Shown here piece after piece: positions 8,347 through 17,371 of a DNA stretch of 64,000 nucleotides (the stretch's first letter is position 1; each line of letters starts with the position of its first letter). A program made the translations under genes and the position numbers. The notes beneath the pieces are model-generated. The model was not told where the DNA came from, searched no databases, and saw only the letters and a list, made by a program, of their open reading frames with translations. Source of the DNA: Pseudanabaena sp. FACHB-2040 (lineage in GTDB: Bacteria > Cyanobacteriota > Cyanobacteriia > Phormidesmidales > Phormidesmidaceae); contig NZ_JACJQO010000019.1 in assembly GCF_014696715.1 (NCBI RefSeq), positions 62,001 to 126,000 of the forward strand. The letters are read 5' to 3'.

Positions 8347-9876
8347 ATGGGACTACCCTGGTACCGCGTACACACAGTTGTTCTGAATGATCCAGGGCGG
8401 CTGATTGCTGTGCACCTGATGCACACCGCTCTGGTAGCTGGCTGGGCTGGCTCGATGGCGCTATTCGAATTAGCCACTTTTGACCCGAGCGATCCTGTAT
8501 TAAATCCCATGTGGCGGCAGGGCATGTACGTGCTGCCGTTCATGTCACGTTTAGGGGTAACCCAATCTTGGGGCGGCTGGAGCATTACCGGCGAATCTGC
8601 CGCTAATGTCGGCTTTTGGTCCTTTGAGGGCGTTGCCGCTGCACACATCGTGCTCTCTGGTCTGTTGTTCCTAGCTGCCTGCTGGCACTGGGTCTACTGG
8701 GACCTCGACCTGTTCCGCGATCCCCGAACAGGCGAACCCGCTCTTGATCTGCCCAAGATGTTTGGGATTCACCTCTTTCTGTCAGGGCTACTTTGCTTCG
8801 GCTTTGGAGCATTTCACCTGACCGGCCTATGGGGACCTGGCATGTGGGTTTCCGATCCCTATGGCTTGACTGGCCATGTTCAGGCGGTAGCCCCTGAATG
8901 GGGATCTGCAGGGTTTAACCCGTTTAATCCCGGCGGCATTGTGGCTCACCACATCGCTGCTGGAATTGTCGGCATTATTGCAGGTCTATTCCACCTGACC
9001 GTCCGTCCCCCTCAGCGGCTCTACAAGGCTCTGCGGATGGGGAACATTGAGACTGTACTGTCTAGCAGTATTGCAGCAGTCTTCTTCGCGGCTTTTGTGG
9101 TCGCAGGCACCATGTGGTACGGCTCTGCCGCTACCCCCATTGAGCTGTTTGGCCCCACCCGCTACCAGTGGGATAGTGGCTACTTCCAGCAAGAAATCGA
9201 GCGGCGGGTTCAAGCTGATCTAGCCGATGGCACATCCCAAACCGATGCCTACAGCAGCATTCCCGAGAAGCTGGCTTTCTATGACTACGTTGGCAACAGC
9301 CCAGCCAAAGGCGGTCTGTTCCGCGTCGGTCCGATGAACCAAGGTGATGGTCTAGCCCAAACCTGGCTGGGTCACCCTGAGTTCAAGGATAAAGAGGGTC
9401 GGGTACTGTCGGTTCGCCGCCTGCCCAACTTCTTCGAGACCTTCCCTGTCGTTCTGGTAGATAAGGATGGCGTGATTCGCGCCGACATTCCTTTCCGCCG
9501 AGCCGAATCAAAGTACAGCTTTGAGCAGACGGGCGTAACTGTCACCTTCTATGGCGGTGAACTGGACGGCCAAACCCTGTCCGAACCCGCTCAGGTGAAG
9601 CGCATTGCCCGTAAGGCCCAACTAGGTGAACCGTTCGAGTTTGACCGGGAAACCTTGGGATCCGACGGTGTATTCCGCACCAGCCCTCGGGGTTGGTTCA
9701 CCTACGCCCACGCTGTTTTTGCACTGCTGTTCTTCTTCGGCCACATCTGGCACGGCTCTCGTACCCTGTTCCGGGATGTGTTCGCGGGTATCGACCCCGA
9801 CCTGTCTCCCGAGCAGGTGGAGTGGGGCTTCTTTGCCAAGGTGGGTGATACCAGTACTCGCAAAGAGACCGTTTAA
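8347..9876 (+). CDS. psbB: Photosystem II CP47 chlorophyll apoprotein
   Basis: A full-length 509-residue CP47 core antenna protein starting [20 protein letters not shown]. It has six transmembrane helices carrying the chlorophyll-binding histidines (for example [26 protein letters not shown] and [17 protein letters not shown]) and a large lumenal loop between helices five and six (about residues 260-450). It binds antenna chlorophylls next to the D2 side of the reaction centre in the thylakoid membrane. psbT follows 124 bases downstream on the same strand, separated by a stem-loop, and the two are probably cotranscribed. Confidence 0.98.
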   Translation: MGLPWYRVHTVVLNDPGRLIAVHLMHTALVAGWAGSMALFELATFDPSDPVLNPMWRQGMYVLPFMSRLGVTQSWGGWSITGESAANVGFWSFEGVAAAHIVLSGLLFLAACWHWVYWDLDLFRDPRTGEPALDLPKMFGIHLFLSGLLCFGFGAFHLTGLWGPGMWVSDPYGLTGHVQAVAPEWGSAGFNPFNPGGIVAHHIAAGIVGIIAGLFHLTVRPPQRLYKALRMGNIETVLSSSIAAVFFAAFVVAGTMWYGSAATPIELFGPTRYQWDSGYFQQEIERRVQADLADGTSQTDAYSSIPEKLAFYDYVGNSPAKGGLFRVGPMNQGDGLAQTWLGHPEFKDKEGRVLSVRRLPNFFETFPVVLVDKDGVIRADIPFRRAESKYSFEQTGVTVTFYGGELDGQTLSEPAQVKRIARKAQLGEPFEFDRETLGSDGVFRTSPRGWFTYAHAVFALLFFFGHIWHGSRTLFRDVFAGIDPDLSPEQVEWGFFAKVGDTSTRKETV

Positions 9877-9899
9877 ATCTCAAAGGATTTAACTCAATG

Positions 9900-9943
9900 A
9901 CGTGCCCGGTGGTGAGGGGAATTACCTGAGTCGCTGGGCACGT
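9900..9943 (+). other. Intercistronic stem-loop between psbB and psbT
   Basis: ACGTGCCC (9900-9907) pairs with GGGCACGT (9936-9943) around a 28-base loop that can fold further (AGG/CCT). There is no T tract, so it looks like an RNA processing or stability element rather than a terminator. Confidence 0.5.
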
Positions 9944-10000
9944 TACCGTTAAACCCCTGTAGACTATAGAAAGATTGATTGATTAGGAAGCAACACTGAC

Positions 10001-10099
10001 ATGGAAAGCGTCGCTTACATTTTCATCTTTGCCTGCATCATTGGAACCCTCTTTTTTGCCATTGCTTTTCGTGAGCCCCCCCGTATTTCTAAGGACTAA
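10001..10099 (+). CDS. psbT: Photosystem II reaction centre protein T
   Basis: A 32-residue single-helix protein, MESVAYIFIFACIIGTLFFA then IAFREPPRISKD. The N-terminus MESVAYI and the FAIAFREPPRI end are hallmarks of PsbT. It lies at the PSII dimer interface and helps stabilise the acceptor side. The ATG is at 10001 with AGGAAG upstream. It is the distal gene of the psbB transcript and is followed by a strong terminator at 10183. Confidence 0.96.
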   Translation: MESVAYIFIFACIIGTLFFAIAFREPPRISKD

Positions 10100-10182
10100 G
10101 GCTCTTTCTAAGCATGTTTAGAGAAGAAATTAGCCAAATTAGCAAATACTTTGGGCTATTTTCTCCAATCGTTTTTAAGATG

Positions 10183-10219
10183 GAGGCAGGCTTCTCTTGA
10201 TAAAGAGAAGATCTGCCTC
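10183..10219 (+). terminator. Terminator of the psbB-psbT unit
   Basis: A long hairpin: GAGGCAG (10183-10189) pairs with CTGCCTC (10213-10219), and inside it CTTCTCTT pairs with AAGAGAAG around the loop GATA. It is followed by TATTTTTA. Confidence 0.85.
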
Positions 10220-10334
10220 TATTTTTATGGAGATATCCTGTAGCACAATCTACTTTTTCCTTGGCTGGATATAAAGCAGTTTTCAAAACTGCAGGACTTC
10301 ACTCCTATAGTTTTCCTCCTTTGGAGGCCATGCG

Positions 10335-10850
10335 ATGCAGTGCCCCTTTTGCCAACATCCCAATAACCGCGTCCTAGAATCTCGGTCAGCAGAAGGTGGC
10401 CGTAGCATCCGACGGCGACGAGAATGCCTGCGATGCGACCGTCGCTTTACTACCTATGAGCGGATTGAGTACGTACCCATCACAGTGATTAAGCGCAGTG
10501 AAGAACGAGAACTGTTCGAGCGCTCTAAATTACTGCGGGGTGTCGTGCGAGCCTGCGAAAAAACAGGTGTATCCACTCAGGTAATGGAGTCTTTAGTTGA
10601 TGATATTGAGGCAGAGCTTCAGCAGCGGGCCAATCGGGAAATTGCCAGCATCGAAATTGGGGAACTGGTGCTCAACCGTCTTCAGGGCATTAATGAAGTT
10701 GCCTATGTCAGATTTGCGTCTGTCTACCGTCAGTTTCAGGGCATTCGGGACTTTGCCGACACCTTAAACCAGCTCAGAGACGGAACTCAGAGCGCTCGAG
10801 CATCAGAGCATACTGTAGAGGAGTCTTTTGCGGTAACAGTATCTTCTTAA
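10335..10850 (+). CDS. nrdR: Transcriptional repressor NrdR
   Basis: A 171-residue NrdR, the ATP/dATP-sensing repressor of ribonucleotide reductase genes. The N-terminal zinc ribbon is [14 protein letters not shown] with [15 protein letters not shown] (residues 3-45). The ATP-cone domain covers about residues 49-140, starting at [19 protein letters not shown]-type sequence and ending near [21 protein letters not shown] ribosome-binding site precedes the ATG. Its position between psbT and rpsA is common in cyanobacteria. No NrdR box was recognised within the window. Confidence 0.96.
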   Translation: MQCPFCQHPNNRVLESRSAEGGRSIRRRRECLRCDRRFTTYERIEYVPITVIKRSEERELFERSKLLRGVVRACEKTGVSTQVMESLVDDIEAELQQRANREIASIEIGELVLNRLQGINEVAYVRFASVYRQFQGIRDFADTLNQLRDGTQSARASEHTVEESFAVTVSS

Positions 10851-10877
10851 CGATAGTCAGAACTATTTTTATAGCAA

Positions 10878-10948
10878 TCCACAAGAGATTTAATGGGATG
10901 GAAGCGCACCTGCTGCACAACATCCGCTATAATTAAATCTCTTGTGGA
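10878..10948. repeat. 17-bp perfect inverted repeat between nrdR and rpsA
   Basis: TCCACAAGAGATTTAAT (10878-10894) and its exact reverse complement (10932-10948) are separated by 37 bases. The arms are AT-rich in a GC-richer background and there is no T tract on either side. It could form a large cruciform or RNA hairpin in the rpsA leader region, or be a decayed mobile palindromic element. A 63-codon minus-strand frame (10847-11038) runs through it, but I do not trust that frame as a gene. Confidence 0.75.
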
Positions 10949-11094
10949 CTCGCTGCGAACATAATTAGCGGCTTCTTCAGCGGCTTTTTTCGAAGAGGCC
11001 GAAGTTGCCGCTCGCGTAGCAATGATGTTTACTCGCATTGCCTATGTATCATACCAAAGCAGCATTACGGAGATAGACGTAGGAAAACACTAGC

Positions 11095-12072
11095 ATGGTC
11101 AATCAGGAAGTAAAAGAGACTGAAATCGGTTTTAACCACGACGATTTTGCAGCACTGCTGGACAAGTACGACTATCACTTCAACCCAGGAGACACCGTCT
11201 CTGGGACGGTCTTTAGTCTTGAGCCTAGGGGTGCGCTGATTGACATAGGTGCTAAGACTGCTGCCTACCTGCCCATCCAGGAAATGTCGATCAACCGGGT
11301 CGATGATCCTGAAGAAGTACTTCGCTCCAACGAAACCCGCGAGTTTTTCATCCTCACCGATGAGAATGAAGATGGACAGCTAACCCTTTCCATCCGCCGC
11401 ATTGAGTATATGCGAGCTTGGGAGCGCGTGCGTCAGCTGCAAAAAGAGGACGCAACCGTTCGCTCTGGCGTTTTTGCGACTAACCGGGGTGGAGCACTAG
11501 TGCGAATTGAAGGGCTGCGTGGGTTTATCCCTGGCTCCCACATCAGCACCCGTAAGCCTAAGGAAGATCTGGTGGGTGAAGATCTGCCCCTGAAATTCCT
11601 AGAGGTAGACGAAGAGCGTAACCGTCTGGTCCTGAGTCATCGTCGAGCTCTGGTTGAGCGGAAGATGAATGGCCTCCAGGTAGGCGAAGTGGTGCTGGGT
11701 ACAGTGCGCGGCCTGAAGCCCTATGGTGCATTTATTGACATTGGCGGTGTCAGCGGTCTGCTGCACATTTCCGAGATTTCCCACGACCACATTGATACGC
11801 CTCATAGCGTTTTCAATGTAAACGACGAAATCAAGGTCATGATCATCGACCTCGATGCAGAGCGCGGACGAATTTCGCTATCTACCAAGCAGCTTGAGCC
11901 CGAACCGGGTGACATGGTGAAAAACCCTGACCTGGTTTATGAAAAGGCTGAAGAGATGGCAGCCAAATACCGCGAACAGTTAATCAAGCAAGCTGCTGAG
12001 CAAGAAAGCGCTAACGAGCCTGAAGAAGTAGAGGAAGTCTACGAAGATGAAGCCGTTTCTGCAGTGGGCTAA
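11095..12072 (+). CDS. rpsA: 30S ribosomal protein S1
   Basis: A 325-residue cyanobacterial/chloroplast-type S1 with three S1 (OB-fold) domains, against six in E. coli. The domains are about residues 30-103 (GDTVSGTVFSLEPRGALIDI), 118-185 (VRSGVFATNRGGALVRIEGL) and 198-270 (GEVVLGTVRGLKPYGAFIDI). The C-terminal tail is acidic (EEVEEVYEDEAVSAVG). It binds mRNA on the small ribosomal subunit during initiation. It is followed by a strong terminator at 12115. The nrdR-rpsA order is conserved. Confidence 0.96.
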   Translation: MVNQEVKETEIGFNHDDFAALLDKYDYHFNPGDTVSGTVFSLEPRGALIDIGAKTAAYLPIQEMSINRVDDPEEVLRSNETREFFILTDENEDGQLTLSIRRIEYMRAWERVRQLQKEDATVRSGVFATNRGGALVRIEGLRGFIPGSHISTRKPKEDLVGEDLPLKFLEVDEERNRLVLSHRRALVERKMNGLQVGEVVLGTVRGLKPYGAFIDIGGVSGLLHISEISHDHIDTPHSVFNVNDEIKVMIIDLDAERGRISLSTKQLEPEPGDMVKNPDLVYEKAEEMAAKYREQLIKQAAEQESANEPEEVEEVYEDEAVSAVG

Positions 12073-12114
12073 ATCCCAGTTAAGGTAACCCTTACAACAG
12101 AAACACTCTAAACG

Positions 12115-12143
12115 AGCAGGAGGGAGGCCTTTTCCCTCCTGCT
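12115..12143 (+). terminator. Rho-independent terminator after rpsA
   Basis: An 11-bp stem AGCAGGAGGGA / TCCCTCCTGCT, loop GGCCTTT, followed by TTTTTG. Confidence 0.9.
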
Positions 12144-12170
12144 TTTTGTTCAGCGTTTTGAGGAACGAGG

Positions 12171-12911
12171 ATGGCGGTTATTCAATGCGAAGGGACGGCA
12201 TTCCCACAAATTGCAGCCGTTGTTTTTGACAAAGACGGAACCCTAGCCGATTCTCAAGATTTTCTGCGAACCCTAGCTCAAAAGCGAGCTCGCCTCTTAG
12301 ATGCCCAGATTCCAGGCGTTCAAGAACCTCTACTGATGGCCTTTGGCGTGGACGGCGGCACCCTCGACTCTCAAGGGCTGATGGCTGTCGGTACTCGTCA
12401 TGAAAATGAGATTGCCGCTGCTGCCTACGTCGCTGAGACCGGTCGGAGTTGGACCACCTCAGTAGAACTGGTACGAGCAGCCTTTACCGAAGCCGATAGC
12501 TATCTCAAGCAGAAGGCCCAGCTGACCCCTCCGTATACCGGCACCGAGACCGTGCTGGCAGCGCTTTCAGCAGCAGGGGTAAAAATTGGCGTGCTTTCCT
12601 CAGATTCAACCGCCAATGTTGAAGCCTTCTTGAGCTGTCACCACCTAGAGAATTACGTTGATCTGACCCAGGGAACCGACCAGGCCGATCTAGTCAAGCC
12701 CAACCCTGAACTGCTGCTGCGAATGTGTGCTGGACTTGAGGTTTCGCCTGCAAACGTCCTAGTCGTTGGAGACAGTGAAATGGATTTGAAGCTGGCTCGC
12801 AATGCTGGGGCTGCAGGCTTTGTTTTGATGGACTGGGCAGGAGCAGCCCCTTTCACCCAAGAAGCTGATGCAACGCTGCAGGCTTGGTCGTCCTTCAAGG
12901 TTGAAGCCTAA
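12171..12911 (+). CDS. HAD-superfamily phosphatase
   Basis: A 246-residue haloacid dehalogenase-like hydrolase. Motif I is VVFDKDGTLADS (nucleophile and acid/base Asp, near residue 20), motif II is GVLSSDST, and motif IV is VVGDSEMDLKLARNAGA. The cap domain lies between residues 30 and 110. It resembles phosphoglycolate phosphatases (Gph-like), a photorespiratory activity, but the sequence alone does not fix the substrate. The ATG follows GAGGAACGAGG. It stands between the rpsA terminator and metK. Confidence 0.85.
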   Translation: MAVIQCEGTAFPQIAAVVFDKDGTLADSQDFLRTLAQKRARLLDAQIPGVQEPLLMAFGVDGGTLDSQGLMAVGTRHENEIAAAAYVAETGRSWTTSVELVRAAFTEADSYLKQKAQLTPPYTGTETVLAALSAAGVKIGVLSSDSTANVEAFLSCHHLENYVDLTQGTDQADLVKPNPELLLRMCAGLEVSPANVLVVGDSEMDLKLARNAGAAGFVLMDWAGAAPFTQEADATLQAWSSFKVEA

Positions 12912-13100
12912 ATTCTTCTGGCGAGGGAATAATGAAAACTGATACTTTTGAGGTAGCCTTTTTTATAAGCTGGCACTTTTCAGGGAAATACTCATGAGGG
13001 GATGCCCCTAAGTTCTCCCCATGCGGTGGCCGATTTCTGTGGCCTGATTGGGCATCTGAGTTTTTAATGTTGTAAATCTGTAGTTAAGAGGATCGGCCAA

Positions 13101-14366
13101 TTGTCTAGTCGCTTTTTGTTTACCTCGGAGTCGGTCACGGAAGGTCACCCCGACAAGATCTGTGATCAAATTTCTGACACGATTCTAGATGCCCTCTTGA
13201 CGGCAGACCCAAACAGTCGGGTTGCAGCAGAAGTGGTGGTGAACACCGGGTTGGTTCTAGTTACCGGAGAAATCTCTACCCGCGCCCACGTCAACTACAC
13301 AGCTTTAGTCCGGCGCAAAATTGCTGAGATTGGCTATATTGACCCCACCAACAACGGCTTCTCGTCGGACAGTTGTGCCGTCATGATTTGCCTGGATGAG
13401 CAGTCTCGGGACATTGCCCAGGGAGTTGACCAGGCTCAGGAAACCCGTGAAGAGTCGAGCGATGAAGCCCTTGACGCGATTGGGGCTGGGGATCAAGGCA
13501 TCATGTTTGGCTTTGCCTGCAATGAGACGCCAGAACTGATGCCCCTACCCATTAGTTTGGCGCACCGCATTTCTCGTCGGCTAGCCAGCGTGCGTAAAAC
13601 GGGTCAGTTGCCCTACCTGCGGCCAGACGGCAAAACTCAGGTGACCATTGCCTATGAGGGGGGCAAGCCCGTTGGGGTTGACACCGTTTTAGTATCGACT
13701 CAACACACGGCCTCCATTGGCGACATTACTGATGAGGCTGATGTGCAGGCCAAAATCAAGGCTGACCTTTGGCAGCACGTGGTCTTGCCAGTCTTTGATG
13801 ACCTCAGTGTTAAGCCCGATGAGAGCACTCGCTTTCTGGTAAACCCCACGGGTAAATTTGTGATTGGCGGACCTCAGGGGGACTCGGGTCTGACTGGGCG
13901 CAAAATCATTGTTGATACCTACGGCGGCTACTCTCGCCACGGGGGCGGGGCTTTTTCTGGTAAAGACCCTACTAAGGTGGACCGCAGTGCTGCCTATGCC
14001 TGTCGTTATGCCGCTAAAAACATCGTGGCAGCAGGTCTGGCCGAGAAATGCGAGGTGCAGCTCAGCTACGCCATTGGGGTGGCTCGCCCAGTCAGTATCT
14101 ATGTAGATACCTTCGGCACGGGAAAAATTCCCGACGAGCATTTGCTTCAGCTCATTACCGATCACTTTGAGCTGCGGCCTGCGGGCATTATTGCGACTTT
14201 CAACCTGCAGAAGCTGCCCCAGGAAAGGGGAGGACGCTTTTACCAGGAGGTAGCAGCCTATGGCCACCTCGGTCGAACTGACCTAGACTTGCCCTGGGAG
14301 AAAACAGACAAAGCCGTACTACTGCAGCAGGCAGCCGAAGCTCTGTTAGCTGTTCCGGGCGTTTAG
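13101..14366 (+). CDS. metK: S-adenosylmethionine synthase
   Basis: A 421-residue MetK that makes S-adenosylmethionine from methionine and ATP. It starts at TTG (13101), giving [20 protein letters not shown] with the ATP-binding GHPDK motif at once. Other signatures are [12 protein letters not shown] (near residue 130) and the phosphate-binding GGGAFSGKD (near residue 290). The family N-terminus requires this TTG; no ATG lies nearby in frame. AAGAGGA sits about 10 bases upstream. The 190-base leader holds small hairpins, but I could not recognise a SAM riboswitch. DUF1802 follows after 18 bases. Confidence 0.97.
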   Translation: MSSRFLFTSESVTEGHPDKICDQISDTILDALLTADPNSRVAAEVVVNTGLVLVTGEISTRAHVNYTALVRRKIAEIGYIDPTNNGFSSDSCAVMICLDEQSRDIAQGVDQAQETREESSDEALDAIGAGDQGIMFGFACNETPELMPLPISLAHRISRRLASVRKTGQLPYLRPDGKTQVTIAYEGGKPVGVDTVLVSTQHTASIGDITDEADVQAKIKADLWQHVVLPVFDDLSVKPDESTRFLVNPTGKFVIGGPQGDSGLTGRKIIVDTYGGYSRHGGGAFSGKDPTKVDRSAAYACRYAAKNIVAAGLAEKCEVQLSYAIGVARPVSIYVDTFGTGKIPDEHLLQLITDHFELRPAGIIATFNLQKLPQERGGRFYQEVAAYGHLGRTDLDLPWEKTDKAVLLQQAAEALLAVPGV

Positions 14367-14384
14367 TAAATCGCTGGAGGCGCT

Positions 14385-14948
14385 ATGGGGGAGATCTCCC
14401 AGGCACTAAAAGAGTGGGCCGTAGTCGTAGAAGCGCTTTTGGCAGGCGAACAGGTTTTGCTGCTGCGCAAAGGAGGCATTCGTGAAGAGAAAGGGCGATT
14501 TGCGGTAAAAGCCGATCAGGTTTTGCTCTTTCCCACCTACGAGCACCAGCAGCCTGATTTGGTCAAAACGCCCTATCAGCAGCGGGTTCAACCGCTGGCT
14601 TCAGATCCACTGTCAGCGGTGCCTCTTTCCGGCTGGGCTGAGATTACCCATAGCCTGCCTCTAGAGCATGAGGGCCAAGTCTTGGCCCTAGATGCCTTTC
14701 ACATTTGGAATCAGCGGTTTGTGCAGGAGCGGTGGACCTGGAAGCCGAGTAGCCCCCTGTATCTGCTGCTGCTGCGATCGCATCGCCTACCCGAGCCTTA
14801 CTCCCTATCGCAGCGCCCCGAATACGGCGGCTGCCGCTCCTGGATCTCCTTAGCCGAAACGGTTTCTACCGCAGGCAGCACCCCTATTCTGTCGGAAGCG
14901 GCTTACCAAGTTAAGGTAGAGGCGATTCTAAAGGCCCTTGAGGCTTAG
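14385..14948 (+). CDS. DUF1802 family protein
   Basis: A 187-residue soluble protein recognised as DUF1802 from its start, MGEISQALKEWAVVVEALLA, the segment LLLRKGGIREEKGRFAV and LFPTYEHQ. The ATG comes 18 bases after the metK stop with GGAGG just upstream, so it is almost certainly translated from the metK transcript. No catalytic motif is known to me for the family. Function unknown. Confidence 0.82.
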   Translation: MGEISQALKEWAVVVEALLAGEQVLLLRKGGIREEKGRFAVKADQVLLFPTYEHQQPDLVKTPYQQRVQPLASDPLSAVPLSGWAEITHSLPLEHEGQVLALDAFHIWNQRFVQERWTWKPSSPLYLLLLRSHRLPEPYSLSQRPEYGGCRSWISLAETVSTAGSTPILSEAAYQVKVEAILKALEA

Positions 14949-14966
14949 CAACCTCTCTCATACAGC

Positions 14967-16394
14967 TCAACTAGCAGGGATAAGGGACTGTAGCGCGATC
15001 TGCAGTTCCTGAGTAAGCTGAGAAACGGCCTGACGTCGGCTGGTCTGATAGGCAGGCCAGCGATTACTCACCAAAAGCGGGGTGCCTACCGTCAGCAGCA
15101 CCTTCTGGTCGGCTAGCCTGGGGCGGGGAAAGGGATTTTTTCCTTCAATCATGAAGATTGTGTCACGCAGCAGCAACAGCGTTTCTGCAAACCGTTCAAC
15201 GGTCGCTTTTTCTCGCACGTAGTTGCCGGTCACCGCCACAAAGTTCTCGACTAGCCGCATATGCCACATTCGTAGGCAGGCTTCCTCAGCAATTCTATCG
15301 GCTAGGCCCAGCTCAACTGCCGACAATGACTGACCCGCTGCTAACTCACCCCGGTAGATTCGATCCCAGCCAGCCTGCTCAATTCGTCGACATCGCTCGA
15401 TCACCGTTCCTCTTGCAGTGAGCTGAAAGTAAGACTCTGCTACCTGCAGGGCTGCGTTCAGTAGGGTCTGGAGCCTGGCGGTGAGCATGGCCTGAGCTTC
15501 AGGAAGTTCAGGGGCGGCTTTTGGCTGCCCCTCAAAGCTATAGCCGTAGAAATCTCGGTAGTAAGCCTCCATCAGGGCTAGCAAATGCTCGCCCAGCCGA
15601 TACAGGCGTGGATAAAGTTGCTGCATAGGCTCTAGAGCAACAGAGTGTGATCGTTGCCGCTTTGCGACAGCACCCTGCTGAGCCGAGGTAGCGCCTGACA
15701 CACCGCTCTCCTGCTCTAGGGTTGTCAGCAGGTGCTCTACTGCCTCCCAAGGGGGCGTTAAATAGCGGTAAGCAATACCCACTGGCAGCAAAAAAACCTG
15801 CTCTGTCCGCTGGGCTTTGAGCATATCTTCCACGCACCAGAAGCCTAGCTGAGCGATTCCCGGCTCTAGAGGGCTGACAATTTCACTGTGGCCGTTGTTG
15901 CCGCCCTCAGGAGCGGCTGCCAGAGGGAATTGGCCGTTGGCAAATAGATCACGGGCCGAGCGCAGGCCTTGGCGGTCTACCTTGCCTCGCTGAATCGGCG
16001 TCCCTCCCAAGCGGGAATAGAGCCAGCCCACGCCTTGCCCGGCCCACAGTGGAATGCCCCGGTCATAGATAAAGTGACTGTGTACTGGCTCAACCAAACG
16101 AACCCCCATCCTTTTAGCCGTGTGAGGCACCTGATCCCACAGCAGCCGAGCTAGGGCAAAAGAGTCTGCCGGACTGGGGTGACGAAAGGCGATCAAGAAG
16201 CGAGCTCTGCCCTGTTGGAAGTCTTGGTAAAGTTCGACAAGACGCTCCACATGAACTGCTTCAACCTGCGTAATGCGTTCACGCCAACCCATCCATCTTG
16301 GGGCCACCCAGCGTGCCAGGGTTAATACCTTGACATCTAGGGCGGGAGGAATGAAATCTAGAGGAGGTTGAGCACGAGTAGGGGAATTGACCAA
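14967..16394 (-). CDS. 1-acylglycerol-3-phosphate acyltransferase-like (PlsC family) protein
   Basis: A 475-residue protein with a PlsC-type acyltransferase domain between about residues 60 and 260. The HX4D catalytic motif is HPSPADSF, the substrate-binding stretch is GGTPIQRGKVDRQGLRSA, and PEGGNNGHSE corresponds to the EGTR-like block. The C-terminal half (about 280-475) is unassigned and helical. The frame starts at TTG (16394), directly after an in-frame stop, so the true start may be this TTG or an internal codon. It probably acylates a lysolipid at the membrane. It is longer than the typical 200-250-residue PlsC enzymes, like other large cyanobacterial relatives. Confidence 0.78.
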   Translation of the reverse strand: MVNSPTRAQPPLDFIPPALDVKVLTLARWVAPRWMGWRERITQVEAVHVERLVELYQDFQQGRARFLIAFRHPSPADSFALARLLWDQVPHTAKRMGVRLVEPVHSHFIYDRGIPLWAGQGVGWLYSRLGGTPIQRGKVDRQGLRSARDLFANGQFPLAAAPEGGNNGHSEIVSPLEPGIAQLGFWCVEDMLKAQRTEQVFLLPVGIAYRYLTPPWEAVEHLLTTLEQESGVSGATSAQQGAVAKRQRSHSVALEPMQQLYPRLYRLGEHLLALMEAYYRDFYGYSFEGQPKAAPELPEAQAMLTARLQTLLNAALQVAESYFQLTARGTVIERCRRIEQAGWDRIYRGELAAGQSLSAVELGLADRIAEEACLRMWHMRLVENFVAVTGNYVREKATVERFAETLLLLRDTIFMIEGKNPFPRPRLADQKVLLTVGTPLLVSNRWPAYQTSRRQAVSQLTQELQIALQSLIPAS

Positions 16395-16802
16395 GCCTGT
16401 CTACTGCCTTATCACCGAATCTACTCGATGTTATAGCACCCCACCACCCTCAAGCCTTACAGGTCAAGGATTGTTGCAAAAGCGGCTGGAAAACGAGCAT
16501 AGATCAGGACAGTTCACAGAAATAGGAGAGAATCCTTCTTTTCAATAACAGTTCATAAAGCTTCAATAAACATGGCCGTCTGCGGGATTGCCATCAGTTA
16601 CAAAGCTCAGTTTTAATGACAGTTAGCCTTGAAAAGAGTTCTTGCTGGAAATCGTCATCCGCTAGTTGCTAGTAAGCAATTTGCGTTTTCTGAGGGTGCA
16701 TCTAGACCAACTGTTGTTCATCACTAGGTATTTAGCTAATAGAAATTTGCAGCCCAACCTTGGGCTGATTCATTGGCTCCGTAGTGACATACATGCATTC
16801 TC
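16395..16802. other. Intergenic region, no gene seen
   Basis: About 410 AT-rich bases between the divergent acyltransferase and FHA genes. It presumably holds both promoters. No hairpin with a T tract, no repeat and no convincing short open frame were seen. Confidence 0.5.
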
Positions 16803-17366
16803 ATGACTCTTTCCCCATTTTCCAGCAGCAATCCTCATAGAGGAACTCTCACTGTTCCCTCATTGCCGCGAGTGCGATCGCACTCACAGGTGTTAGAAAC
16901 GCTCTTTTGCAACTTTGACTTTGACTTAGAGCAGGTTTCTAACACCATCGACCCAATTTTAACGGCACAGTCCCGGTGCGAAATTACCTCCCTCTATATT
17001 CAGGGAATTATTTCAGGCAGCAGCGCCTTCCTCTGCACCAATATTAACGATGAGCACGCTATCCACGTCACTACTAAGACATCTAGTTGGCTAGTCGGTC
17101 AGAGCGCCCGCTGTGCTATTACCATTCCCCATAGCGAAGTTTCTGCCTGCCATGCCGCCATTGGATACCAGCCTGACCGAGGCTTTTTCATCACCGATGT
17201 GGGCAGCAGCACCGGCACCTGGATTAATCGCCGCCAGCTAGAGCCTCATCAGCGGCGCACACTCTACGATGGCGACCTCCTCGAATTGGGCTCACTGCAA
17301 GTTGAGTTTTTTGTAGAAGTCTTTAGCCCCTTTCTAGGGTCTGGGATAGATGAAACCCGGTTCTAA
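16803..17366 (+). CDS. FHA-domain protein
   Basis: A 187-residue protein whose C-terminal half (about residues 90-175) is a forkhead-associated domain. It has WLVGQSARCAITIPHSEVSA, CHAAIGY and DVGSSTGTWINRRQL, the usual G-R/Q-S, S-x-x-H-like and D-x-x-S-x-G-T-x-x-N landmarks. FHA domains bind phosphothreonine peptides. The N-terminal 85 residues are unassigned and contain no membrane segment. It ends 5 bases before the end of dprA, which runs the opposite way. A link to Ser/Thr kinase signalling is likely, but the partner is not in the window. Confidence 0.88.
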   Translation: MTLSPFSSSNPHRGTLTVPSLPRVRSHSQVLETLFCNFDFDLEQVSNTIDPILTAQSRCEITSLYIQGIISGSSAFLCTNINDEHAIHVTTKTSSWLVGQSARCAITIPHSEVSACHAAIGYQPDRGFFITDVGSSTGTWINRRQLEPHQRRTLYDGDLLELGSLQVEFFVEVFSPFLGSGIDETRF

Positions 17367-17371
17367 CCCTG

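Noticed and set aside
10100-10334. psbN opposite psbT, as found in some genomes
   Set aside because: No frame on the minus strand resembles PsbN; the region is a terminator plus the nrdR promoter.
10847-11038. 63-codon minus-strand frame between nrdR and rpsA
   Set aside because: It overlaps the nrdR stop, runs through the 17-bp inverted repeat, has a weak ribosome site and is not recognisable; more likely leader DNA of rpsA.
12912-13100. SAM riboswitch upstream of metK
   Set aside because: The leader has small GC hairpins but none of the conserved SAM-I/II/IV cores that I can recognise.
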